A DNA stretch of 64,000 bases. It comes from Pegea sp. RAD2-039 (lineage: Eukaryota; Chordata; Thaliacea; Salpida; Salpidae). This document shows, piece after piece, positions 1-11,624 of this stretch (positions are counted from its first letter, which is position 1; every line of letters starts with the position of its first letter). The notes beneath the pieces are model-generated. The model ran no database searches. It saw only the letters and a list, made by a program, of their open reading frames with translations, and was not told the DNA's origin. The position numbers and the translations under genes were made by a program. The stretch is taken from NCBI GenBank assembly GCA_034620365.1, contig JAQGEQ010000084.1, forward strand, positions 1,364,001 to 1,428,000, written 5' to 3'.

Positions 1-1045
1 TTGTAGTCAAGCCGAGATAAAACATTTTTGAGAAACATATACACTAACATCAGATATTACTGCTTTAAATAATTTTTCAGCACGCATTTGCACGTCTTTT
101 AATTACACTCGATTTCCAAGAGCCAAGACCTGATAAGTAAGATCGTTTTTTAATCAGTTTATTTTATTGTGAAAAGTTTTAAATTATTATTAATTATATT
201 ACACACGATTTTTTTACTTTTTCAATGACTTCACTTTAGTGTAATCACAAATATTGATGAAAAAATCAAAACTGAGTTTAACAGTACCACTTATGAAATT
301 TTATAAATAATACCAATCTAAAAACAAATATCAAACAAAATTTATTTTCAGATTTTCATTCCATCAACAAACAGTGAGATATGTTTTTATAAATCTTGAG
401 ATATTTTTATTTTTTATTAACAACAAGTACGAAAAATGCATTTTTCAAACGAAACTTATTTTTTGCCAAATATTAGATATTAGAAGTATTAGCATAAAAA
501 GATTTGCATAAAAGATAAATAATTACCTCAAAAGTATTTAATTACAGCTTTGTGAAATAATCAACTTATTATCATTTAATAATTATTTATATATAAGAAA
601 AATTGTTAATATATCTTTTTTTACAAGAAAAAATCAGATAATTTCACCGTTTTTCAAACATAATTGAGTTCTAATAATTAGTTTAGCTTCTATATACTTT
701 TTATCTAATATTTCTATACAATAGTATTTTCAAAATTTTAAATACAAAAATTTTAACCATTTAACGAATAAGATAAAAATAAAACTTTGACAAAAGAATT
801 ATATAAAGTTAACTCGTTTAATTTTAGTTAAAAAGCTGCTATTAAGTTTATGGATTTATATTTCATACAAAAGATAATTGAAAGTGCAGTTTGTATAAAA
901 AGATGCTATTAGATTTTCAAAGAAAACTATTACATAAAAAAATAACTTTAAAGTATATAGATAATACTTCAGATCATTATATCGTTCAGAGTTAATAAAA
1001 TATTCCTTTAATTTTATAACTAAGTAAGAACCACAACTACTAACA
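1..1045. other. AT-rich intergenic, no gene seen
   Basis: Very AT-rich with stop codons in all frames. I see no exon-like stretch, RNA gene or clear repeat before the LINE remnant begins. Confidence 0.5.
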
Positions 1046-2690
1046 ACTCTGTCATTTTGAAATTTGCGCGAGGCTAGAAAGACATTTTATACAGCTGCAA
1101 GAAAATGTGTTAACGAGTTTTGGCTTTGCAAAAGCGAAATGATCGAAGTAGCAGCAGCAAGAGACTGACACTAGATCCGTTTACGATGGTGTTAGATGTG
1201 CAACCAGACCTATAAAACGCCTAACCGTTTCCCTACAATCTGCCACAGATGAGATCTTATAAAATAGAAATGAACAATTAGAGAGTATTTTTCGCTCCTT
1301 TAGTCCCAAAAAAACATCGCGCTGAATAAAATGGAAGATTACCAATCACACTATATAGATGGCACACCAACAAGAGAACAACTCGGTGAAGTCATTTCTG
1401 GAATGGTTCTGAAAAAGCACCAGGTAGTGACGGTACACCACCTGACCTCCTGAAACAATGTAAAATTTGCCTTCTCCACGATGGTTTAATCAAATGTTAG
1501 AGGAAAGGACAGATTCCAGAAGACATGGGTGATGCAAAGATTATAAAGTTGTACAAAAACAAGGACTTACTAAAGCTTTCGACTTTGTCAGTAGGGAAGG
1601 TCTGTTCTCGAAATTGTTGGAAATTGGCTGCTTACCTAGCCTCTTTAATATGGTGATATCATTTTACATGAACACCAAGGCAACAAACAGTCTAGTACGA
1701 CGAAAGCTACTCTGTACCATTCACCATCATAAATGTAGTAAAACAGGGATATGTATTTCCCAAACGCTCTTTGAGATTTTCTTCTCAGTGTTACTAAAAC
1801 AAGCGTTTCATGTGTCTATTGAAGAAATTTACCTTCATTCAAGATCTGACTAAAGCATTTAAAAAAGTTGCTAAAAAATCTACAATCGCGACCTGCTTTT
1901 TGCAGATGACGCAGTAATTGTTGCACATTCAGCAAAATACCTATAGATGCTGATAGACCGATTTTCATCAGCCTGTGCAGACCTCGTTGTAGAAATCAGT
2001 TTAAAAAAGGCAAAAGTTCTCAGCCAAGGTGTTAACGTTCTACAGCTAATCAATATCAACGGCTGTGTCGTTGAGGCTATAGATGATTTTTTCCATCTCA
2101 GCTCAAAAATACTATCGTCAGTATAGATCGAAGCCGAGATCAACAGTCAGAAATCAAAACCAAAGCTATCATCTACAGTGCCTTTGTCTGCAGTACGCTA
2201 CTGTACGCCAGTGAAACTTGGACTTTGTTGAAGGCTGAGAAAAATAAAGCAACAACTTTCATTTTCGTTGTCTTCGACCCATCTTATGTTTAATGTGGCA
2301 GAAAAACATCTTAAACAAGGAAGTCTTAAGGCGCACTGGCCTGACAACAATTTACAGTATGCTAAGTAAATGCTTCGCTGGCTCTAACACATCTGTTGGA
2401 TGGACAGACTCCAAAGGATCTATCGGATGGAGATCTATCTAATGACAAACACAGCATCAGCCGCCCCTGTCTTCATCTTAAGAATACTTGCAAGCGTGAT
2501 ATGCAATTAATTTACACCAACACCAGCAATTTGGAGGATATCGTAGCGGATTGCTCTGAACGGCGCTCTCTACTTCACAAGCAACTAAAGTAGAGAAAAG
2601 AAAGAAACCGTAAAGGCTTTTTGTTCTATCTCTCACATCAGTTTCATCACTCAGAGCACACCCCTCATAGCCGTTCTCGACCAAAGCAGG
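1046..2690 (+). mobile_element. Degenerate LINE (non-LTR retrotransposon) reverse transcriptase remnant
   Basis: Successive pieces of one LINE polyprotein can be read on the plus strand in shifting frames. From 5' to 3' these are an APGSDGTPPDLLKQC-like stretch near 1416, an IPEDMGDAKIIKLYKNK stretch near 1513, and a KAFDFVSREGLF stretch near 1573, which is the reverse-transcriptase FD aspartate region. The catalytic LLFADDAVIVAH block lies near 1891, followed by a SLKKAKVLSQG region. The C-terminal RDMQ...NTSNLEDIVAD...RRSLLHKQL tail ends at 2593. Stops and frameshifts interrupt it many times, so it cannot encode an active enzyme. The order and motifs are those of APE-type LINE polyproteins found across animals. 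The clade was not assigned. The 5' limit is uncertain, and the 3' limit is set by similarity to the tail of the copy near 24 kb. Confidence 0.85.
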
Positions 2691-3823
2691 CCCTTATTAT
2701 TATGAATAAGCTGTATTCGTTACTTAAAGACATAATAGAAATAAGAACAAGATTATTGAAAAATTAATTATCGTTTATCGCTATGAATTTTCAATTTGTA
2801 TCAATGCAAATTTTAAGTCTTTTTTTCTTTTAAAAATATAAAGAAAAGTTGTAATTTTAAATAAAATAATATTAATACCATTGCATCTAATAATTAGTGA
2901 CAAGCTTATGCAAGAAGTTGTTTTTCTATTGTATATATACGATAGCATGATGTACATCATTGAATCATCAACTATATGTTTGAATTTTCATTTTACAATA
3001 AAGATTCACTTAGAAGTATTCTCATGCAGTATACAAATAATGTGATTCATAGAAATATATTATATTGTTTACCACCTACCTATAACCATTTACTAACTTC
3101 TGATAAACAATTTCATTTCAAAAGTGCTAAATATTTGTTTTTTATTTATGATGATCTTTTATGTGTAGGTCATAAATTCTCTTTTAGAAGAATACAGAAG
3201 CTACTTTTCTGACTTATGTTAACTGCAACTGTTATGTAAATTAATCAAATTTAAAATTATTGCATGCGTATAACAAAACCTTTAATAAAAAAAGTAAATC
3301 ATAGTTTTCTTGCTAATCAAAATCGTTTTAAGATAAAGATGTTGAAAAAATTGTTTATTGCACCTGCTTTAAAAAAGGATAAAGAGCCTATCTATAACCT
3401 AACAACCTAAAGTTCGAATGAACTAAACTTTTTTTTATAAACATATAAGTGATAAGTTAGTTAGGTAAAAGCATAACTATGAAACTAATCAATTACAATC
3501 AAGCAGTTTTGTTTGCATCCGACAAAACATAAATTTTTATTGAAATAACAAATAAAAATTTTAGCGATTAAGAAAAGGTTAGGATTTAGAAAAAGCATCA
3601 GACATAAACGTGCATGTATTCTTCAACAACATGCAAAATAATGAATTTTTAAATTAAACAGGAAACTTTCAAGATATTTACTTCTCTTAAACTTTCTAAA
3701 TATTTAACAACATGGAAATTTTTAAAAGAAAGTTAGACGAGTATGATAATACCGAAAACATAAGAAAAAAATGGTAAAGGAAGTTGAGATACTTTAAAAA
3801 GGAAAAATTCCGAAAAATAGCAT
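2691..3823. other. AT-rich intergenic, no gene seen
   Basis: Lies between the LINE tail and the 3' end of the minus-strand membrane-protein gene. The open stretch at 2976-3212 has no recognisable motif, neighbouring exon or coding-like composition, so I do not call it. Confidence 0.4.
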
Positions 3824-5656
3824 TTACTTTCTTATAAAGTATATCACACGAGCTACAATAATACCAAAACCAACTAAAGTGCCAATGACAATTCCCGCAA
3901 TAGCTCCGCCACTTAAACCTTCTTTCATCTCTATTGTGATGTGCATGCTTACAAATACATCCGGAAATCGATGATTAGCAACTGTTAAGGTGAAGTTCCC
4001 TTTATCACTGATACTCGCCTGCACAAATTTAAATATCTAATTCATTTACATTTAGACAAAATACTGAAATTGAAAAGTTAAACTTAAATGAGAAAACTTT
4101 AAAATACTTCCGTTATTTTTAATAACATTTTAGAATTAATTTATTTCTTATATTTTCTTCTTACTTTTGAATATACTTTTAATAAGATGGAGAAATGTTA
4201 AACTAACTAAAGAGCTAAATAAATTTGGACTAACTTGTTTACTGTAAGTAAATATTTGAAGATTGCCATCAATTGCTACGTTTTTTAATGAGTTTTCAAT
4301 GATTTTATCATCTGGTGATAAATAAAGCAACAAATTGAACAATTGAATGAATATAAATAAAACAATCCCAGAAAAACTTTACTTCACCTTTTTTAAAAGT
4401 CAAGTTTGAAATAGGGGGATTGGAAATAATTTCTACTTCACAGCTTTCCATGACGCCTACTGTCCATTTGCACAAAACCATTTCAGATTTTTTATAATAC
4501 GGAGGATCTATTTAAAAAAAGTTTTATTAAATAATTTAAAATATTAAAATTTGTAAAAATAAAGTACTAACAATTTACATTCAGCTTCTTAATAGCATAT
4601 CCACTAGTTGGGTTTTTATCTGTTACCATATTTATAGCTTGACATTTAACTTCTTCGTGATACTTAGAAACTTTAAAACTAAACTTCTTTGTCTAAGAAA
4701 TGAACATAAGTGAGCTTTCACAGCTGCCAAAGTAATCAAATAGTAGAAACATCAATTAAACTCACAGGTTTAACAGTTTTTGTAATGTTATAACCATTTT
4801 TTAAAGAAGTCACTGAATATTTGAGATTAGTAACCGCAGGAATATTCGACATTCCAGTTGCAAAATTACAACTAAATTCAGTTGTTTCGTTTTCCATAAG
4901 ATCCGTTTTTCCAGTCAAGGTGACATTTTTAGGTGCTGGTTACATTGCTTGTTTATAAAAGCAGCACATAATCAATTTCATCACTTACTTGTCAAGCATT
5001 TTAAATCTTTAGAAAATTTCCATGTTGTATTGGCTAAACATGTAGCGTTGACATTTTCAGCAAAAGTATAATTTGAATAGTACAAGTAATCGTTACTACT
5101 TGAGCAACTAACAGTTCCCTTTTTATTGTATCTTCCTGGAGACGAACTCACTTTGAAATCAGTAGGATCTTGACACCCTAAAAAGATTTTAAACTTGTGA
5201 AAACTACATTTTAAAATAAAATTTGCAACTAACCTTGAACTTTAGCTTCTTTCATTATACTTTTCAGTATACAGCCTGCTTTGATTTTTTCAAATTTAAT
5301 TTCAACAATAAAATTATCATTTTCTTTTTCCAAGGGGTTTTTAAAGAAGACACCAACAGACAACAACTGACCATTATTCCGACATACATAGCGACATATA
5401 CTACTTTCTTGTTTTGGGAGCAAACAGCTTGATATATCATTCGACTGAGCTATTCCAGTTGATAATACGCAATTATCTGCTGGTTTATTTGGAAAGGTAA
5501 TGTTCACAGTCATTACTGGGTCAGCATCTACATACTCTACAATTCGATCGATATTAAGCAATTGACCAGTGAACCCAACTGCCCATTGATCAGTGACGTT
5601 TATAGATGATTTATCTAAATAACCCCATTTGAATTTATTTGATTCTCCACAATTTT
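3824..5656 (-). CDS. Sushi/Ig-like single-pass membrane protein, 5' end not found
   Basis: Seven phase-consistent minus-strand exons: 5234-5656, 4989-5177, 4766-4935, 4572-4692, 4388-4507, 4235-4311 and 3824-4018 (stop TAA). The first is a roughly 140-residue Cys-containing extracellular segment I do not recognise. The second has the C..C..C..W..C pattern of a Sushi (CCP) domain. The third and fourth encode an Ig-like domain opening PKNVTLTG and containing FSCNF. The next exons, with the YPPYY linker and a DKGNFTLTV strand, look like a second Ig domain. The last exon holds a membrane helix (GGAIAGIVIGTLVGFGIIVA) and a tail of about 9 residues ending FIRK. Several N-x-S/T sites suit an extracellular face. 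The short tail carries no signalling motif, so it is probably an adhesion or recognition protein. At least one upstream exon with the start and signal peptide is missing from this model. No named orthologue was recognised. Confidence 0.7.
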
Positions 5657-6963
5657 CTACATAAATATATATGTATTGTTTAATATAGTACTTTTTGGTT
5701 GAATAAAAAAGTAAAAACTTAATGAAAATAGAACAATAAAGTTTTTAAATTATTCATTCGTTGAAACTTTAAAGCAAATCTGTAGATGACCAACCAAATC
5801 AAGAATGTGACAGAAAAACGGAAATGAATAACATAGCAGAGAAAAATATATCATTTGTAAACAAAATTACTTAAATCATACCTTAGTCTTAGCAAAAACA
5901 AATATTTTATTTACTATGATTTTTAAATAAGTCATACATTATTGATGGCCTTTTTGTTTAATTACTTTATTGACTTCATTTCAAGACTTTTATTTTAGTA
6001 AAATTGCTTAAAAAAATTGGATAGAAGATTCTTATTAAATAATTAGAGTTAGAAACATAAATAGATTTTAACATTTTTATCTACATAAAGAATTATAATT
6101 TTATAAAGTTCTACTAAAAATATTTTCAAAAACTTTTTACAATTTTTTTCCTATTAAAATTTCAACTAATAGTTTTTATTTTAAAGACAGATTATAATTA
6201 AAGTATAAACTAATCTACAAGTAAACAGACAAACTATTAACTTAATTAAGAAAATATAGAATAAGTTATTTAAATCATATTTAGATGACATTAAAAATTA
6301 AGAAAAATTATCAAAACTACTTAATTAAACAAAATATTCAACTAAAGTATAAAACATAAAACAGCAAACAATAAATTTGTATAGTAACTTGTATAGCATC
6401 CAATATTTTTAAATAATTGATTCAAGCTTATTAGATAACTTATTCAGTTCTAAAATTTTCATGAAAAGTATATCACCTTGGCTTATTGTTAAAGCATAAG
6501 ATTTTACCAGATATATGAGAATTAGCAGAGTCAATTTTGACATTATTTAGTATAATTTTGACATCTATATATTTAGAAAACTTCCTTATAACCTAAAATG
6601 ATATATATGAATGAGTAAGATAATTCAAATTTATGATTACACAGAACTAATCCTAAAAACAATTTATATTTTTGAATTAAAATCTATGATCTAATTTATA
6701 AGCAACAATACAAAAAAATACTTGCTGTAGCTATTAATAGAGCTAGCAATTTGATGTTTGTTCTAAAAATATACTTTAAGTATTCCAAACTGAGAAAATT
6801 TGTCTCAGAAAAAAGTTGTCTTTAAAGTTAGATATAATAAATAATAGTACAAATATTGCAAAAAATTGTAAACATTGTTAAACAAATATTAAACAAAATA
6901 AGGAAATTTTTGTAAGGAATGTTTAACATCTCTCTTAAATAAATTCATTTATTTCAATAAATG
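5657..6963. other. Probable 5' intron or intergenic DNA of the Sushi/Ig gene
   Basis: AT-rich with no clear exon. The first coding exon of the Sushi/Ig gene must lie upstream on the minus strand, here or beyond. I could not identify a signal-peptide exon ending in the required phase (one base left over). Confidence 0.4.
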
Positions 6964-7012
6964 CGAAGAAGGGTACCTGAAAAGAGCACCTCTCGCTAAC
7001 ACACATTCTCAC
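6964..7012 (-). mobile_element. 5'-truncated SINE tail, inverted copy
   Basis: The reverse complement of these 49 bases matches 7481-7529 at about 43 of 49 positions by eye. The matched part is the 3' body of the tRNA-derived SINE downstream. The tRNA-like head is absent here, which fits a 5'-truncated insertion on the opposite strand. Confidence 0.75.
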
Positions 7013-7371
7013 AAATAACATCTATTTAGTCAAAAATATAGAAAGTAAAAGATGTAGCACATGGTATTTCGATATCACTCAAGGCATATAACAGTGAAAA
7101 ATTACATGGAATGTTAATAATATAAGAAAGAGAAAAAAAATCACAGTTTAGAAATGACAATGTTGGCAGTATTATAACGTTTCAACTTCTGCTTGAACAA
7201 TGCGAGTGACTTCGACATGAAAATCTAACAATATGGACTTAAAACCTTTTCATGAAATTAGTACAAACAAATTGAAATGATCATAAATAGACAAAAACAA
7301 ATTTAAAAGTTTTAAGCTAAATTTAGTGAATGTAACTTTGTAAAAATCTGCATTCAAATAAAATTTCGTCC

Positions 7372-7530
7372 TGCTTGGTGGCGAAGCGGTCACTACGCCT
7401 ACCTTCTAGCTAGGAAGTACCGGGTTCGACCCCAGATGGAGACATATTTATAAACTCCTGAGAAAAACCATAAAAAACTCGTGAGAATGTGTGTTAGCGA
7501 GTTGTGCTCTCTTTAGGCACCCTCCTTCGA
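7372..7530 (+). mobile_element. tRNA-derived SINE
   Basis: The head carries an RNA polymerase III A box (TGGCGAAGCGG, about 7379-7389) and a perfect-looking B box (GGTTCGACCCC, 7423-7433) at tRNA-like spacing. The flanks do not pair into an acceptor stem, so this is not a working tRNA. A body of about 90 bases follows, and an A-rich tail begins near 7540. The body is shared with the inverted copy at 6964-7012. The family name is unknown to me. Confidence 0.8.
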
Positions 7531-9168
7531 ATTTATATATATGAAAAAAAGAAAAAAACATTTGAAACTTTTTATGAACGATTAAGTAAAATCATGAAAT
7601 TACGATCGACATTGCGGCTTCCAGTTTCATCTTCCGCCTACTAACTTTAGACTAACACTTTTTCCATCATTGATCAGGACTTTAATGTAAGCTGATATAT
7701 ATTGTTTGTGTATATATGTAGTTTTGACAATAGTGGAAAGCAACGTACGCAGAATTACCCTCATTCTTTAGATCTAAAGTTTGATGACACGGCCCAGGAT
7801 AATGACAAGCAAAGATAACTTAGATGGTTATATGGCTTATCCTAACAACTACGGCTAACTTTTATAGAGCCAACTTTTCGCTGAAGTTATAACTATATAA
7901 CTTGACGAACCAAAAAAACTTGGCAAACATTTGCCTAAGAAAAATTAATATGATAATAACTTTTTGACAGAGATTTATAATACTCTAAGCTACGTTAAAA
8001 GACTGTAGAATACACAATAAAACCGGCCATTTAATGGTAATCAAAAGCCCCCTAATAACTGATATAACTTGAGTTGGTTACAATTGAATAGAAAGGCAAC
8101 AGTAAAATTCAAAAGTTTCTCATACAATATAATTTGTTACACTCTTAATAAATCCTCCTTGGTTTTTAATAAAAATTCCAACTTGTTTTTCTGGTATTTT
8201 ACATTTAGTCACCAACAAAAACTAAGCTTTAAGACCTCAACTATTTCTTAACAGCTTTCTAACTATTGCAAGCTGCAAACATTTCTTTTATGAATAAAAT
8301 GATAATTGTTAATATAAATCTGCTTGGAGTCATGCTTACTTATCTTATAGATTTTTTTAACAGCCATATTTAAAAGGATTAGTTAATTGACTTGTAAAAA
8401 ATTAGATTAACTTCTGACAGTTAATTAATTGATTAACATTCTTTCAAATGATGTGTTATAAGACTTATATTTGAAGCTAAATATATTAACTAAAATTTCT
8501 AAAACTTTTAATTGAACACAAAATTAAACTTAATTACTTTTAAAATAAGCAAGTTAAGATTTCAATAACAACAACTTTTTAGCTTCTTAGCGTTAAAAAT
8601 GGGAAAGCCCCTTCGTCCGACACGCAAACATAGTCTCAAAATTAGTTAGAACATAAAGAGATTTTTTAAGTTTAAATAATATCTATGCCAGTAAATTACA
8701 ACATTAATAAAGTTTATAATTTAAGAGTTTCTTTATACATGTATGTATATAGAGTCTAATTGTTTACTTCCACACTTTGATATAGTTGGTATTATTGTTT
8801 CCCATGTACAACCTAATTGAAAATTAAAACTTTTCTATCTCTATTTATATATTTGCTTTATTTATAATTATTGCAATAATTATTAAAAATACTAAAAAAG
8901 TTAGTTAAATTAATGTGAGTTGTATATTATCTCTTATATTATTTCAACAATTTGTTAATACTCTTTTATATTATATATCAGCAAATTAGAAAAGAATATT
9001 AATAAATCTGTTAATTTTGATATTTTAATAATAAATAAATAGAACTAATTAAACCTCTTAAACTTAAACTTTAAAAGTTAGTTATATATATATATTTTTG
9101 TAATTTAATTAAATAATCTTTATATGTTTACTTAGTTGGTCTAATAGTAACATTGTAATAAAATTAGA
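7531..9168. other. Intergenic DNA upstream of COPE
   Basis: AT-rich. It includes a short less-AT-rich patch near 7740-7830 and another near 8590-8640, neither with recognisable coding content. The last few hundred bases should hold the COPE promoter, but no specific site is evident. Confidence 0.4.
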
Positions 9169-10874
9169 ATGGCTCAAAATACTGTTGATGTTCTCTATGA
9201 TGTTAAGAACTCTTTTTATTTGGGACTTCACCAGCAATGTATCAATGAAGCCCAAAAAATCAAGGTATGTTTAAATTACAACTTTAAAATGTCTTTTTTG
9301 GTAAATATTATTTTTTACACATAGTTTTAATTTAATTTTTAAATAAAAATATTATTTTTGTAGCTAACTGAAGCAGCTAAAAAAGTTGAGAGAGATATAT
9401 TTATGTATAGAGCTTATATAGCTCAGCACAAATATGCAGTTGTGCTCAGTGATATTGATGAATCTTCAGATGATGAGCTTCAAGCTGTAAGATTTTATGC
9501 TGAATACTTATTAATGGCATCAGATGAGTCTCAAAAAGCAAAATTAAACACTTTGTTACAAGTATGTTGGTTAAATTTCCAACCTTTGAATCATTTATAT
9601 CTCAATGAGATTTTGTTGAAGCTATTTTTGTTTTATATTTTATTATATTTTATAATTTTTTAATTATAATTTATAATTTTTCAAAAAATATTTGCTGATA
9701 AATTATAGTTTTTGATATTTAATGATTTTCTGTTTTTTTATTATCTTGACTTTGTTTTTATAAAAGTATACCTATAATTTTAGTTAATTTTATTTTATAA
9801 AAAGATTTTTATTTTATAATTTTGTACTTTAAATTATTTTTAAAATTAATATTAGATATCTTTTATAAATGTTTATATACTTTTTAAATTATCTACAATG
9901 TTTATTAGTCTCTTGAAAAAAAGCTTTCTGACAACCTCAATGTGAAGAACACAACTTTGCCACTATTAGCTGCTAGTATCTACTTTCATGAAGGTGATAC
10001 GGATTCCACACTGAGGGTTCTTAACAGTGTTGAATCTCTGGAAAGGTTAGTTTTGCAATTCATGAACAAAATTGTCAACAATAGTTTGTTTTATAGCTCA
10101 GCATTAACCGTTCAAGTTCTTCTTTCAATCAACAGAGTTGATTTAGCTAAGTAAGTTCTTTCTCTGATTGCCTATTCATTTTTGTAAGTTTTCAAATTAT
10201 TTTTAATCAAAATCTAGAAAAGAACTAAAATTGATGGTAGATACTGATGAAGATGCTACTTTAACTCAACTTTCTCAAGCTTGGTACAACATATCAGTTG
10301 GTGGTGAAAAGATACAAGATGCTTACTATATATTCCAGGTTTTTATTTCAATACATTTTCTAAACAAATGTCTTATAATAAAGTCTTCTGGATTATTAGG
10401 AAATGGCAGATAAAAATGAAGCTAGTAGCTTGCTTCTCAATGGCCAGGCTACTTGCTTAATGGGACAGGGTAAAACAGATGAAGCCGAAGACGTTTTACA
10501 AGAAGCTATCACAAAAGTTGACTTGCAATTGTAAAAATAGTTTGGTTTTTTAACCAATTTTGTTTTAGGATAGCAATTGTCCAGAAACCTTGGTTAATAT
10601 GATTACTTTGTCGCAATATTTGGGTAAAGGAAATGAAGTGATTAATCGCTACATCTCTCAATTAAAGAGTTCTAACATGAGACATTGTTTTGTGCGAGAT
10701 ATGAATGTAAAGGTGAGATTTAGCAGTTTTTAAACAAATTTGCAGCTTTATATTTACAAAATAACAGTTTGTAGTAACAATTATAAACTTTATAATTTAA
10801 TGTTAAAAGGATTTTTGATATTTTTCTAGGAAAATGAATTTGATAGACTTGTTCTCCAGTATGCTCCAGCCTAA
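9169..10874 (+). CDS. COPE: Coatomer subunit epsilon (epsilon-COP)
   Basis: Epsilon-COP is the TPR-type subunit of the COPI coat, which mediates Golgi-to-ER and intra-Golgi traffic. Eight exons join in frame to about 303 residues, close to the usual 308: 9169-9264, 9364-9561, 9909-10045, 10097-10150, 10218-10338, 10400-10516, 10569-10712 and 10830-10874. Diagnostic stretches are [12 protein letters not shown] near the N-terminus, [13 protein letters not shown] and [11 protein letters not shown] in the middle, [11 protein letters not shown] in a TPR, and the C-terminal [14 protein letters not shown] directly before TAA. These recur in epsilon-COP from many animals. All junctions are GT-AG and phases agree. 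The ATG at 9169 starts the homologous N-terminus. Nothing looks broken. A short 3' UTR with AATAAA at 10976-10981 follows. Confidence 0.97.
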
Positions 10875-10975
10875 TCAACTTTTATTAATGCTTTGAATAA
10901 TATTTTCTTATAACTCTTGATTTTGAAGTAAAACATCGATCTGTTCTACCATTATTTCTTGCAGCTGATAAATAC

Positions 10976-10981
10976 AAATAA
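10976..10981 (+). terminator. Poly(A) signal of COPE
   Basis: AATAAA about 100 bases after the COPE stop codon, on the coding strand. Confidence 0.55.
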
Positions 10982-11624
10982 ATTAAATGCTTGTTGATAA
11001 AAGACTTATTTAGTGCAAGCTATTGCAAGTAAATTTTCACTTAGAATTCGACCAAGACTCTTGCTTAGCATTGTTTATTTTCGGCAGTTTGTACATCAAA
11101 TTTGTAGGTCCTATGTTAATTTCATTTATATTTATTTATTAAAATTAGATATTCGCTCAAGAAGCCAAATTTGTGATCTTTTTAGCGTAGGTTACAAAAA
11201 TCCAACTCAACAGTCTAACTAAGTTCACAACAACATCAAACAAATTATTTTTCAGTTTTTCTAACTATATTAAGATTTTAAAACGAGTTTCTTAAACCAT
11301 TAAAAAATGATCGTTCCCATTGTCGAATATACTATAAATAAAGAACTTACGCATTTGTAAATATACTGTACATCTTTGAAAATTACGTCAAAACAGCATT
11401 TAATTTTTCCAAACTGATACATATTACAGAAACTAAGTAATTATAGATTATTAATCTTTAAGTTTAACGAATTAAATAATTTTAGTGAGAGAACAAAAAT
11501 ATGAAATTTTCTAGCTCAAAATCTTACGATATAAGTTAGATATTATTTGACACATTAAATTACAATTGATAATTTTATAGTATTAAAAATAAGTTATCAA
11601 AAATTCATATTTCTAAACTAAAAG
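10982..11624. other. Convergent intergenic gap between COPE and the CULT gene
   Basis: Should contain the 3' UTRs of the two convergent genes. The open stretch at 11013-11222 resembles no protein I know and looks like chance. Confidence 0.4.

Noticed and set aside
7372-7445. A functional tRNA gene
   Set aside because: A and B boxes are present, but the 5' and 3' flanks do not form an acceptor stem. A related truncated copy nearby points to a SINE.
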